This document shows, piece after piece, positions 22,086 to 33,000 of a stretch of 64,000 nucleotides of DNA (positions within the stretch are counted from its first letter, which is position 1; the number at the start of each line of letters is the position of its first letter). The translations under genes were made by a program, and so were the position numbers. Origin of the DNA: Mastigamoeba balamuthi (Eukaryota > Evosea > Mastigamoebida > Mastigamoebidae). The notes under the pieces are model-generated. The model was given only the letters and a program-made list of their open reading frames with translations. It was not told the DNA's origin and ran no database searches. The DNA lies in the NCBI GenBank assembly GCA_902651635.1, contig CACRSC010000031.1, positions 17,736 through 81,735 on the forward strand. Reading direction: 5' to 3'.

Positions 22086-23503
22086 CTAGGGTGTGCTGAA
22101 CACTCTCGGACGGGCGCTGTAGCCGCCGTTGCCCGCTGGCGACTGCGGGGCACCCGGACTCGTCGGTACCGCCACGATGGGCCCGACGTTCCTCTCGTAG
22201 TACCTGCACAGCTCGTAGCCCCCGCGCAGGTCCTCGGCACGCCTCCACGCAGCCCTCCGCTCGCCCTCCCTGGGACCCCGCGCCGCTGGGTTAGTGGGTA
22301 GCGCTGGGGAACTGGGGAGCCCGCGCCTGCAGACGAGCAGCTCGAGTCCGCCCGCGGGCGCCTTGCGGACGTGCAGAACGTCGCGGACGAGCTCTCCGCT
22401 GCCCTGGGCCTGCGCCACGATCCTCTGCGCCCAGTTGGGCCGCTCGTTCTCGTCCCGTGCGGCGTGCCCCTGGCTCGGCGGCTGCTGCGGGGGCTGCCCG
22501 GTCAGCTGGCTCCTGTTGGTGGTGATGGCCATCGACACCCTCCGCCTCGTGGTGCTGCTCTCCTTGGGCTGTGGCACCACGATGGTGTCTGGCCTCTCTG
22601 CTGCCGGGACGCTCTGCCTTCTGGAGTGGGCAACGATGCGCTGCGCCTCTGCCACTGGTCTAGCTTGGGCCCGCTGCGCGGGGAAGACATAGGCGGACTG
22701 AATTGCGAGCGCTCGCTCCGATGCCGCGGGAGAGGGCTGACGCCGCCCATCGAGCGACGACTGAAGTTCGGACACCGTCGTGCGCCTTGCCTCGGCCGCC
22801 CTGTTGCCCTGTGCGCCCCTCTTCTTCGGAGGAAGAGCTGAACGGGGGCCCGGGTAGCTGCTGCTACGCCCGGTCAGCACTCCCTCGAGCCGACGCTTCT
22901 CTGACGCTCTCGGCGGTTCTTGCTTGGCGTGGGTGGGCCCAGGCGCGACGGGGGCGCCAGGGGAGGCGACGGGCGCTCTGCGGGGGGGCAGGGGAACGGG
23001 TGGGCTGATGCTGGTGCGCCTACGGACAGCCGGGGGCTCCTCCGTGCTCCGCTCGAGCGCGCACTTGGTCGTGTGCGCCTTGAACGAACCGGCGTGCTCC
23101 ACGTCCCACGTCGCCGAGCACACGTCACACCAGAACCCCTGCGAAAAGCGTCGCGTTTCCGATGAAAAACTCGGCGCGAAAAGCGGTTCTGTCGATTGAT
23201 TTTGAGTACCTCGTGGGTACGCGACCTCCCGCTCGGCTGCGAAGGCTGCGGAGGGGACCCGAGTACCGGGAGCTCGCGCGGGCACGGGGCGGGGTGGACG
23301 CCGGCGGCGACATGAGTCGCGTGAGCGGTAGCGGCGCTCAGCGAGCACCTGCGGACGTGTATGAGGACGAACGCGTCCTGACTCGACCACGAGCCCGCCG
23401 GCCACGTGCGGTCGCAGTGCCGGCACTTGAACTCGTCGACCGCGTATTGCTGGGGCTCACTCTTGACGCTGCCCCTCCTCTTGCGCGTTTCGGTTCCGGA
23501 CAT
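22086..23503 (-). CDS. Unknown protein with two Cys/His zinc-knuckle motifs (paralogue B)
   Basis: Two exons (23503-23210, 23138-22086) encode 448 residues. It shares with paralogue A the start MSGTE, the first motif FKCRHCDRTWPAGSW...HVRRC, the second motif FWCDVCSATWDVEHAGSFKAHTTKC directly after the intron, and the C-terminal ELCRYYERNVGPI element. The region between is different in sequence but equally Pro/Arg/Ser-rich. The intron is AT-richer than the exons and phase 0 on both sides. Same strand and 315 nt upstream of paralogue A, so a tandem duplication is likely. Function unknown. Confidence 0.65.
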
Positions 23504-23843
23504 ACGCTGAACGCGCGGGATTTTCGATATTTTGGTAGTACGCAAGATCAAACGATATTTGGCGCAGAATCTGGCGCGCGCGGTGCAGATGAACAGAGGG
23601 CTTGTTCTGTTTTTTAAGACGGGAGTCTTATTTGGGTCGTGGAGAGGAACCGGATGGGGAAGCATCGAGGGCGTTCTCGCTAAAGGGACAAACCGCGCAA
23701 GCAGGCACGCACCCGCCTGGCGCAGGGACGAGAGGGGGAGGGGTTCCGTTTGAAGCGGAGCCCCAGCCCTCGGCCCCCGCGCGCAGGCCAAGTGCGCCCC
23801 GCTACGAGCGCGATTTCAGCCGTAGATTCTCTCGCGAAAGAAT
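23504..23843. other. Intergenic, no gene seen
   Basis: Between zinc-knuckle paralogue B and eS25, both on the minus strand. No supported ORF; the part nearest 23503 is AT-richer and probably promoter. Confidence 0.4.
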
Positions 23844-24357
23844 CTACTTCTCCGCCGAGGCGCGGGTGTAGACGCCGATCGCGTGGTGCTTCACGACGGG
23901 CCGGATGACGCCCCTGGCGACGAGGTCGTCGATCACGTGGCGCGCGAGCGAGCCGTTGATCTTGAGGCGGTCCGAGACGAGCGAGATGGTGATCAGCTTC
24001 CACTGGGGGACCTCCTTGTTGATCTTGTCGAGCGTCGCCTTGTCGAGCAGGACCATGTTGTTGAGCTTCTCCTTCACCTTGGACTTGGACCACTTCTTCT
24101 TGCCCTTGTTCGAGTGCTTCGAGCCGCCCTCCTTGGGCTCCTTCGCGACATCGCCCTTATCCTTGGCCTACACACGCAGCGGCGCGTCCACTCTTGAATA
24201 CCACCGCAACTCACCGCTTCATTTGCAGTCTCTTTATCAATTCAGGCGGAAAAACTTCCGAGTTGCCGCCCCGGCGCGCGCCGGAGCCGCGGAGGGAACG
24301 CCGCAGCGGCGCGCGCAAGGTCCGCAGGGGCTGGGAGGGGCGGAAGCAGCGTACCAT
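23844..24357 (-). CDS. RPS25: Ribosomal protein eS25
   Basis: The main exon (24167-23844) encodes a lysine-rich N-terminus ([14 protein letters not shown]...[10 protein letters not shown]) followed by the conserved eS25 core: [57 protein letters not shown], then [11 protein letters not shown]. This is the usual length (~108 residues). No in-frame ATG precedes the core in this exon and an in-frame TAG abuts it, so an upstream exon is required. The best fit is an exon consisting of the ATG alone at 24357-24355 followed at once by GTACGC, giving a 187-nt intron and phase 0; that part is inference. eS25 is a small-subunit protein near the decoding/E-site head. Confidence 0.9.
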
Positions 24358-24586
24358 GATGGGCTAAAGGTCCTCTCTCCAAAGAACGAAAGAAAAGAGG
24401 GCGCAGGGACGGAAAAGCCCTCACGGCGCGCAGGATTAAAAAGCCCTTTGCGTCACCATTGGCGTCATCAAGCGACCCTTCGCTGGCGAAAAGGCACACT
24501 ATTTCTCGATGTTTCCCGATCACACACAGCGGAAATATCTCTTGCAACACAGGGGGCACAGGACAGGGCAGGAGGGGACGGGGTCA

Positions 24587-25662
24587 TCACAGCAGCGAGA
24601 CCGGGGCGTCGCTCTGCTTGAGCATCGTGGCGAGCGTGTCGTAGGGGTCCTCCTTCTCGAGCATCTCCATGAGCAGGTCGCGCAGCTCCGACTCCCTGAG
24701 CGACGCGTAGGCCTGGTAGAGCGCGTGGTGGCTCGTCGCGGCGGCCCCGAGCGTCTTCTGCGTGCCGTTGAGCTCGTGCATGATCTCCAGCTTGATCCTG
24801 GTGCACAGCTTGAGCGTCCTCACGGGATCCGCGGCCGCCTCGATCAGCTGCGACGCCCACGCCACGAACGGCGCGCCCGGGGCCACCGCCTCTCCGGCCT
24901 CGGCGCAGCGCTTGACGAGCAGCGTCTCGGAGAACCTCCTGCAGTCCTCGGCCTGCAGCGCGCCCGCGTAGACCGACGCCAGGCCGCGCACGGCGGCGTG
25001 CAGGGCCTCGGGCAGGCGGTCGCCCAGCGCGATGACGCTGCGTGGCAGCGACTCGACGCAGGCCGAGTGCCAGGGCGACAGGAACGCCAGCAGCGCCTGC
25101 GCGGCGGCCTCGGGCGCCCCGGGCGCACACGCGGCCACGACCAGCGCGCGGGCCGACTCGCAGAACGCGCCGAGCTCCGTGTGGAACGCCTCGAGTATGT
25201 CGTGGCTCTGCGGCCACCCGCGTCAGCAGAGCAAAACGGAATCGCGCCCAGGGAAGATTTTTTTAACAGCGGAAAGGAATCTACAAAGTAAGCGTGCCGG
25301 CCCCGGCGACGTCTCTCGCAACGGCTTTTGCGGGGTTTGTTTACCTGGGGGATCGTGGGGAGGAGGAAGCAGACGATGCACTGGGGGCGGCGGGCGGGGT
25401 CGGGGCCGTCGAGCTCGACGGAGCGCGCGAGGCAGGTGACGCGGGCGGGCGGCGTGTCCTCGGGGATCTCGTCCTGGCCCTGCTGGGCGACGCCGACGAC
25501 GTACGTCGACGCGCGGCGGCGCACGAGGCGCTCCAGCACGAGCTGCTCGAGCGAGCGCGAGGTGCCGGCGGGCGGGGTGCCGCAGAGCAGCCGCACGGAC
25601 TGGGCGTCGCCCTCGCCGGCGGTGGCGTAGACGCAGCAGCCGGGCGCGCTTTGGGTGGTCAT
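24587..25662 (-). CDS. Conserved-looking hypothetical protein, two exons
   Basis: Exons 25662-25345 and 25207-24587 join in phase 0 to give 312 residues. The N-terminal half (TTQSAPGCCVYATAGEGD...LLCG, then STYVVGVAQ, CLARSVEL, QCIVCFLLPTIPQ) alternates short hydrophobic strands and could be a small alpha/beta fold of the longin or roadblock kind. The C-terminal half is alpha-helical: ILEAFHTELGAFCESAR, ACVESLPRSVIAL, LIEAAADPVRTLKLCTRIKLEIMHELN, ending with an acidic helix (LLMEMLEKEDPYDTLATML). No signal peptide or membrane helix. I do not recognise the family; a trafficking role is only a guess from the fold pattern. The splice and the clean codon bias argue that it is real. Confidence 0.65.
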
Positions 25663-27205
25663 CGAACCCGAGGGGATTTCTGCGACAGATCTGCCCTCCC
25701 CCGATATTATACCCAAGCCACCCACCCCCCGTCACCGTCACACCCACCCCACAGCGATGCGCGCGATGCACCGAGCAGCGCACCAGGCTCAGAGAGGTGT
25801 GCGGTGGACTCGATGGAAGCACGGAAGAAATAGGTCGCATATTTCAACTCAATTGAATCTGGATCTTCACAACATGACTGTGATGCTAGGAAGAGTGGTC
25901 ACTGTCCCCGTTCTTGAATGCTCATCAGGGGACGTGGACCTGTCTCACGGCATGCCAGAGCACCCTCCTGTCCTCTGACCATCCTCACACAAGTGTGATT
26001 GGGGTGCCCTGCTCCTGCTTGAGTACAACACCAACCGGGTGGGCATCAAGTTCACCACTGCCATACCTGTGAGCACAGCAGGGCACATTTGTGTGACTTC
26101 AAGGCCAACATTGCCCCCTGAGTGGGGTGGGCCATGGATCCAGGTCATCTCTTTACTAGTCCCACTTCTCCTAACAAACTCTTCTGTCTGTTCCTCTGTG
26201 TATTACAGATTATATCTGTTGATGCACCTGCCTATTGTAGTATATGTCACAGAGTTCTTGGATCTACAGAACACAAACCACACAGATCAAACTTACAGTT
26301 CGTTCATTTAATGTAAGTATGATCTGTATGGTTGTGAGTTCTGTGATCAGTGACAAGTTGCAGGCTTGAATGCTATTGTCAATAGAGTGCTTGACAGCTA
26401 TAAGTCTGTATGCACTGCCAAAGTGAGTGAATGACCTGCTATTGCAGCTGTCAGGAACAAAAACAAGAATATCAGGCTTGATGTCACAGATACAGGAAGG
26501 TATGCCATTTAATAATTGTTATTCCAGGTGATGCTCAGATTCTTCTTCATCTGGATCCAGAAGGAATTGCAATACAGTTGGAGAACTCAATGCATACAGG
26601 CTGGTGTGGCAGCAGAGCATGCTGGAGTAATACTAAGTGCATGCTATAGTGGTTTCACACCTAATATTGGTGTCTGTGTGAGGGTCAGCACTTGTTGTGC
26701 CCTTGAAAACTGGCAGCATATGCTGTGTTGTTCCATGTGGCAGTTGCACTAACAAACTCCAAACAATAAACAGATAACCTGAATGCTCAGAGACCACATG
26801 GCCTTCCATGCACCATCCCTCCAACAGAATGTGATTGAGCTTGCTTGGGTATGTTCCACAGGGTAATTACTGTGACTAACACACCATCATACCTGATTCT
26901 TCTCTTTAAGGCTGCCCTCTAGATTGCTTCTTAAGGACGCTGATGCTGAGGGCCAAGTTTGCCCTGCTCTGTGCAGTACCCATCCCAGCAGTTATCCATC
27001 AATAAGTGCCACCATGTGACTTTGCCAAGGAGACTGCTGCTCCCCAGGAGCCCGTGTTTGTCTGCACTCTTTGTTGCAGCCCCTGCTGGTGAGATTATAA
27101 CATCCTTCCTATCTTCTGTCCCGTGATAGAATCAGAATCCCTTTCCCCGAAAGCAGAACAATGCAGTGAATCTGGAAGATTCATCCCGTCACACCAACAC
27201 AGACG
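25663..27205. other. 1.5-kb lower-GC region without a recognisable gene
   Basis: After a short GC-rich promoter-like stretch to ~25840, the sequence to ~27130 is clearly less GC-rich than the neighbouring genes and has TG/CA-rich word use. The frames here are short and broken. A stretch around 26030-26250 translates to short hydrophobic peptides but shows no domain. It may be decayed mobile or gene sequence; I see nothing that can be named. Confidence 0.4.
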
Positions 27206-28274
27206 ATGGACGGGCAGATGCAACTGGCGTTCGCCGCAACCGAGGCTGGCGACTTCGCCGGGGCGTGGGCCCTGTGCGAGTCCCTGCGCGCCCGCAGGCA
27301 GCACTTCGTCTCGGCGACGCTGCTGGCGCGCGCCGTGCTGCACTGGGCGCCGTCCGTGTCGCCCCTGACGGACCCCGACGCCCTGCTGCCCGACTGCACG
27401 CACCCGCGCTACCAGCACGAGGCCTTCCGCGACCTGAACCCGGCCCTGGCCATGGGCTCCACCGCGTCCAAAGTGCGGCAGTCGCCCGATCGGGATAATC
27501 CAATTTATTCCGATCGCAGAGGGGCCGCGCCCCTGTCGTTTGATTGTGTGTTCCGCGTTTACTGAGAGAACCGGGGGGAAACACGATGGGCGGCCAGGCG
27601 CACCTGTTCGTGGCCGGCGTGTGGGCGGACTTGGTGGTGGGGGATGCGGTCAGAGGCGTGCGCGTGTACAAGGAATGCGGCGACTTCGCGCCGGCGCTGT
27701 ACAACCTCGGGGTGTCGTACGAGCACGGAGAGGGCGTACCGGAGGTCTCGGTGCCGCTGGCCGCCTCGCACTACGAGCGAGCGTTCCTCCAGGGACACGC
27801 GGCCGCCGCGAACAACTGGGCGACCCTCATCGAAGAGGCCCTCGTAGGTCCGCTGCCTATCAACAACAGTGGTGCTGCGATGCGCCTGAAACATGCATGT
27901 GCATGCCAGACACTTCAATGCTATCCAAATTGAATTCTCACAATTGAATCGACCCACAAAAAACAGAAAAATACGGGTACGACTACGAGCCCGGTTCCGG
28001 AGAGGGAGCCGAGTGCACACGAGAGGCGGTCAAGGCGGTGGAGCTGTACCGGGAGGCCGCGGTCCGAGGGTACGGGATCGCGTACTGGAACCTGGGCCTC
28101 ATGCTCAGCGACCGCAAGTGGGGCGTCCCTCTGGACACGCGCGGCGCCGTCGAGGCGTTCCGCATGGCCGCTGACCTCGGCGACAGCGAGGCCCGCGAGC
28201 GCCTCACCGCCGAGTGGGCCGCGCAGCAGCTCGGGCAAGAGCAGCAAGACGCAGAGGCTGCTGAGGTCCAATGA
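27206..28274 (+). CDS. Sel1-like (TPR-type) repeat protein
   Basis: Three exons (27206-27472, 27598-27847, 27967-28274) encode 274 residues. The N-terminal ~85 residues are helical (QMQLAFAATEAGDFAGAWALCE). Exons 2 and 3 carry three Sel1-like repeats: KECGDFAPALYNLGVSYEHGEGV, then A..HYERAFLQGHAAAANNWATLIEEAL, and REAAVRGYGIAYWNLGLMLSD with AFRMAADLGDSEARERL. Sel1 repeats form alpha solenoids that scaffold complexes, for example in ER-associated degradation and signalling. There is no signal peptide, so this is probably cytosolic. The exon 1/2 junction is the least certain. Confidence 0.75.
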
Positions 28275-28386
28275 CAGACAGCACACAGCATACAGCACAG
28301 CACAGCACATTGAGCCCAGCCAGTCACAAAGAGAACCCAGACTGTCACTCCGGCTTCGCGTCTCGCGCGGCACTCGCGGGCGCGGC

Positions 28387-30185
28387 TCACAGCGAGTCGT
28401 TGCTCGAGTCCGAGTCGGTGGCCTCGGAGAGGATCAGGGAGGCGTCGCGCAGGGCGTCGGGCCTCGGGAACAGGACGGCCGCCGGCGACTCGGGGCGGGG
28501 CGGGCGGGCGACCGGCCCGGGCGACAGCCGGGGGGCGCACCTCACCGCCTGCGTGCTCGACACGCTGTGGGGGAACGCGGCGACGATCTCGTCCCAGCCG
28601 CTGCTCATCTCTGCCAGTCGTGAAGTGACAGGCCAGATATCTGCCACAGAAGATTCGCGCAAATATCTCGTAGATATGCAGAACAGGCGGTTCCAGCAAT
28701 CGACCTCAGAAGACCTGCAGGCTGCCGAACTCGTCCCACTCTTCCCGGGTCGTGAACCGCCTGTGCAGCAGCGCCGCCCCCCGCCACGTGACGAAGAGCG
28801 GGTCGCGCAGCAGGCGCACGCGCGGGCCCGGCTCCGTGAGCCGCTGCAGCGTCTCGAGGAAGCCGGGCGTCGCGCAGTAGCCGCCGTGCACGAGCACGGG
28901 GCACTGCTCGGGCAGCTCGCGCAGCGCGTCCACGAGCGTCCTGCCGCGCGGGCCCTCGTCGAGGAGGTTCCCCACGCAGGCGACCGACTCGACGCCCCAG
29001 TCGACGACGTCGTCGACGGCGAGGCCCTCGTAGACGCTGCCGCGCTCGGGCGACGGCCGCCCGCGCGGCACGACGCGGTACTGCCGGAAGCTGGGCTCGA
29101 CGGCGCCCCAGAGCGGGTAGCTGGCCTCGCGCAGCACCTGGGACCGCTTGCCCTTGCAGAGGCGCAGGTCCCAGGGGCCGCTCTGGTGCCGCCAGCCCGC
29201 GCGCGTGAGGGCCACGCGGAAGCGCCCGGCGCTCGGGTCGGGCGCCTCGTCGCGCTGCAGCAGCTCGACGACGCGGTCGAGCGGCGGGCCCCGCAGGCGC
29301 GCGAGCATCGACGCGGGGTCCTCCGCGCAGGCGCGCACGGCCCCGACGGTCTCGGGCACGTGCCACCAGCCGCTGGCCTTGAGGTGCTGGCGCCAGTCGA
29401 GGTCGAGGACGCTGGAGGACCACAGAGGGCCCACGCGGAACGCCGCCGCGCTGACGTGCGAGTCCAGCGTGACGTCGGCCGCGTCCTGCGGGACGCCCTT
29501 GTCCTGGAGGACCTCGGCCATGAGCGACTCGACGCGGGCGGCGCCGTTGAAGGCCTGGACGCTGCGGCTGCCGCCCGAGCTCACGGCCACGCGCGTGTTG
29601 AACCAGCCGCAGTCGACCACGGCGTGCGGTGCGCGCCGCAGCGGGGCGCCGTGCTGCCGCGCTGCCTCGGCGGCCGCCGCGTCCTCGGACTGCACCAGCC
29701 TCACGGCGCGGACGCCCACGTCCTCGAAGAGCGCCTTTGCGGCGGGGTCGGGGGTCAGAGGGCAGAAGGGGGGAGCGGGAACGCTGCGAATCAGTTGATA
29801 TTTTTCCCGGGATATGGCTGGGCGGCGTCTGATTCCGGAATCGAATCGCCAGATCCACGAATCAGGGCACCTGGGCGATGTCGGTGTCGCCCAAGGGGTA
29901 GGACGTGGCCACGGTCACGGCAGCAGACGGCACGGCGCACCCCAGGGCGTGCACGGCGTGGCGCATCAGGACGGGGAACGCGAGGGTCGTGTCGCCCTCG
30001 GCGAGCGAGCGCCACTGGGAGGGCGGCATGCGCAGCGCCCGGTAGCCCACGAGGTCCCACGCGCCCGCGGAGCTCCACTCCACGCAGACGACGGGCGGCA
30101 TCACCACCGACGGCAGCGCCTCGCCCTCGAGGCCCGCCTTGAACAGCGACGTCCCGGCGTCGACGACCACGTGCGCACGCCGCAT
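28387..30185 (-). CDS. Divergent actin-related protein
   Basis: Exon 1 (30185-29871) starts MRRAHVVVDAGTSLFKAGLEGE, the actin phosphate-1 loop; exon 2 (29734-28715) has the phosphate-2 element HAVVDCGWFNTRVAV and the adenosine motif HGGYCATPGFLETLQRL, ending TWRGAALLHRRFTTREEWDEFG, which follows the actin C-terminal pattern. Without a third exon the protein is 447 residues with a stop at 28706; splicing to 28608-28387 would add an acidic Ser-rich tail (518 residues). The nucleotide-binding fold is clear but no specific ARP class fits, and the actin DNase-loop and polymerisation motifs are not evident. Intron 1 contains the palindrome GATTCCGGAATC. Divergent from the exchanger at 30444. Confidence 0.75.
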
Positions 30186-30443
30186 AGCCGGACGGAACCC
30201 GCAGCGCTCCGGAAGATAGCGGAAGATTAGCCGAAATTCCAGATTTTTCACGTTTGGGGAGATATCTCTGGATTTTCAGTGCCTACACCGCCGGTGATGC
30301 CGCACGGCACTCGGTGCAATTCCGTCCAACAACCGGTGAAAGGGCTGCAACAGTGGGGTGGTCGAGTTTTGTTCTTTCACTGCAGGCGAAAAAAAGACTC
30401 CACTTTACATCCGTGCGGCTCTCAACACACGGGTTCACACGAA

Positions 30444-33000
30444 ATGGCGAGCGCACGCGCTGCGGCCAGGGCGCTCTCGATGGCCGCGCTCGCCGTCGTT
30501 TCCGTCGCCGTTCTCGCGCTCTCCTCGGCCCTCGCGCCCCGTGCGGCGCAGCCCCGCCCGTTTTCCGCATCTCCTGCGTCGTCTTCGTCGCTTTCGTCTA
30601 CGTCGGGCGCTGTCGACCCCTGTGGGGTCATTCCCGACGGTTCCTCATCGGATCGCTGCGCTTTCGTCCGGTTCGCCCACGGTTCTCGCGTCCGCCCCTC
30701 TCCTCGCTCCCAAGTACCGGGCTGCAAACGCGGTGAGCACGTGGGGCATCTGGTGTCTGGTGGTGTGGGGGTGGGTGGCTTCGCTGCATTGCTCCTTATG
30801 GCGACCATTTCACTGACCACTGCGCGGTCCTCGCCCCCTCGCAACCTCGCAGCGCCACGTGTGTGCCGGACGGGCTGCTGGACTACCTGGGGTTCACTTT
30901 CTGCCAGCTGGGCGGCGCCCCGTGGCTCGCCGAGTCGCTGCTGGTGCGCTTTCTGTCACTTTTCCGAAAAATCGTAACCGCTCTCTTCCCTTCCTGCCGT
31001 TTTCTCCTGCGTGTCTCTTGCGTGTCTCCCTGGTCTGGGGCTGCTGGTGGGCAGGTGCTCTGGCTGCTGGTGCTATTCTACGCGACGGCGGAGATTGCTG
31101 AGAGCCACTTCTGCCCGATGCTGTCGTCCCTGTCGTCGTCTCTGCGCATGTCCCCCGACATCGCGGGCCTCACGCTCCTCGCCTTTGGCAACGGGCATGC
31201 ACACCACGCCCACCACCTCTGCCCCTCGCGAGGGGCCGGCCCACACCTGACCGCCGCCCACTCTCCCTCTGCCCAGCGGAGCAGACGTGTTCTCGGGGTT
31301 CGCCTCGATCGTGGACGGCGACTTCGGCATCACCATGGGCCAGCTCCTCGGTGCGCACCCCTCCCGCTGCCATGCCAGGCCCCCATACCCGTTTCCCCAG
31401 ACTCAGCCAGCGAGCTGTCAACCTGGCAGGGGCGGGGTGCCTGATCACCAGCGTCATCGTGGGCTCGATCGCGTTTGTGCAGCCTCCGCAGCTCAAGCCC
31501 TTCTCCTTCCTCCGGTCCGCGCCTCTGCCGCTCCTCCGGGGGTGGACGGGCCTGACGGGACCGCTCCTCCTCTCCTCTCCCAGAGACACGCTGTTCTACG
31601 CGGTGGCGCTGGTGCTGGTGATGGCGCTCTGCCTCGACGGATACGTCAACCTGTGGGAGGCCCTCGCGTTCCTCGTCTACTACGGGGTCTTCATCGGGGT
31701 CGCCACTGGTGTGCACTACTGGGGCCTCTACAGGGCCAAGCCCGCCACGCCGGGGCTCTCTGTCAACACGCCGGGCGACGCCGTGGTGGTCGTGACGCCG
31801 CCCACGCCCGGCGAGCCCGAGCAGAGCGACGAGTTCAGGCCACTGACGTCGCTGAGCATCGCCGACTACAGCCCCACAGAGTCCACGCGACTCCTCCGCA
31901 CGTCCGACAGCGAGCGCAGGTACCGCAGCCCCCAGGAGGTCCCCACGGGTGCTGCCAGCGCCTTCAGCTCTCTGCCCACCAAGAGGAGCAGCCCCGACGC
32001 GGGAGTCACAGCGCCTGCGGCTGAGGGCGTCTGGCTGCCGTTCAGCCACCGCGAGCACCGAAAGGGCACGGAGGGCAAGTCGCTGCTGGCGAGGCTCGCC
32101 GCGGGGTACGCCGACTACGTCGAGTGGGACGAGAAGGAGGCGCTGGGCAAGGCCCTGCACGTCGCCACCCTGCCCGTGTCGCTCGCCTTCAACGCGACGC
32201 TGCCGCACGCAGAGCCCGGGCGGTACAGGCCGTGGCTCTTTGTCGTGGCCTCGACGCTGAGCCCGGTTCCCACGCTCGTCGCGTCGCGAACGATCGCGTC
32301 GTGGTTTGTGCACGTGCCCGCCGTCGTGTGGACGTGCGGCGCCTGCCTGGCCGTCTCGCTGGCAATCGCCCTGGCGTACCGCAAGAGGGAGGAGCCGCCG
32401 CGGGCCGTGCAGATGGTGTCTGCCCCTGCCGTCTCCTGCGCTGCCCCGTTTGCGCGCTGTTCCTGACGTCGGGCGGCTCGGGATGCTGTGCAGTGTGTTC
32501 TGTTGTACTCGTTCGCCGGATCGATGGTGTGGATGTACGTGATCGCGGACGAGATCGTGTCGCTGCTGACGGTGTTCGGGGCCATCTTCCGGGTGTCGCC
32601 GTCGCTGCTGGGGCTGACGGTGCTGTCGTTCGGGAACTGCGTGACCGACTTTGTGGCCAACATCACGGTGGCGAGGCAGGGCCACCCAGACATGGCGGTG
32701 GCTGCGGCGTACGCTGGGCCGCTGTTCAACATGCTGATCGGGCTGGGGGTGGGCCTGACGGTGGCGTGCGCGCGGTCGTACCCGGCGCCGTACCGCATCG
32801 TGATGACCGACTCGTCGCTGATCGGGTTCGTGTTCCTGCTGGGGACGCTGGCGGCGACGGTGGTGGTGGTGCCGCTGCGCCGGTACGTGGTGGAGAAGTG
32901 GCTGGGCGTCAGCCTGATGCTCGTGTATGCGGGCTTCCTCGCCCTGTCCATCCTGGCCGATCTCGGGTTCATCCACATCGAACACTTCTTCACGCGATGA
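30444..33000 (+). CDS. Cation/Ca2+ exchanger, NCLX (SLC8B1)-like, array copy 1
   Basis: Seven exons (30444-30670, 30853-30943, 31055-31194, 31277-31350, 31430-31514, 31584-32415, 32494-33000) encode 651 residues. A signal-anchor-like hydrophobic N-terminus is followed by a luminal Cys segment (C.VIPDGSSSDRCAFVR...TCVPDGLLDYLGFTFC), typical of NCLX. Alpha-1 repeat: AGLTLLAFGNGGADVFS; alpha-2 repeat: LTVLSFGNCVTDFVANITVARQG...AYAGPLFNMLIGLGVGL. Between the halves lies a ~150-residue Ser/Pro/Thr-rich loop. The family exchanges Na+ or Li+ (or H+) for Ca2+, in animals at the mitochondrial inner membrane. Intron 3 (31195-31276) has a GC donor where the four paralogues have GT. First of five tandem copies. 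Confidence 0.93.

Noticed and set aside
24238-24357. ATG at about 24220 as the eS25 start
   Set aside because: ATGAAGCG|GTGAGT gives the wrong phase with the core exon, and reading through meets TGA at once.
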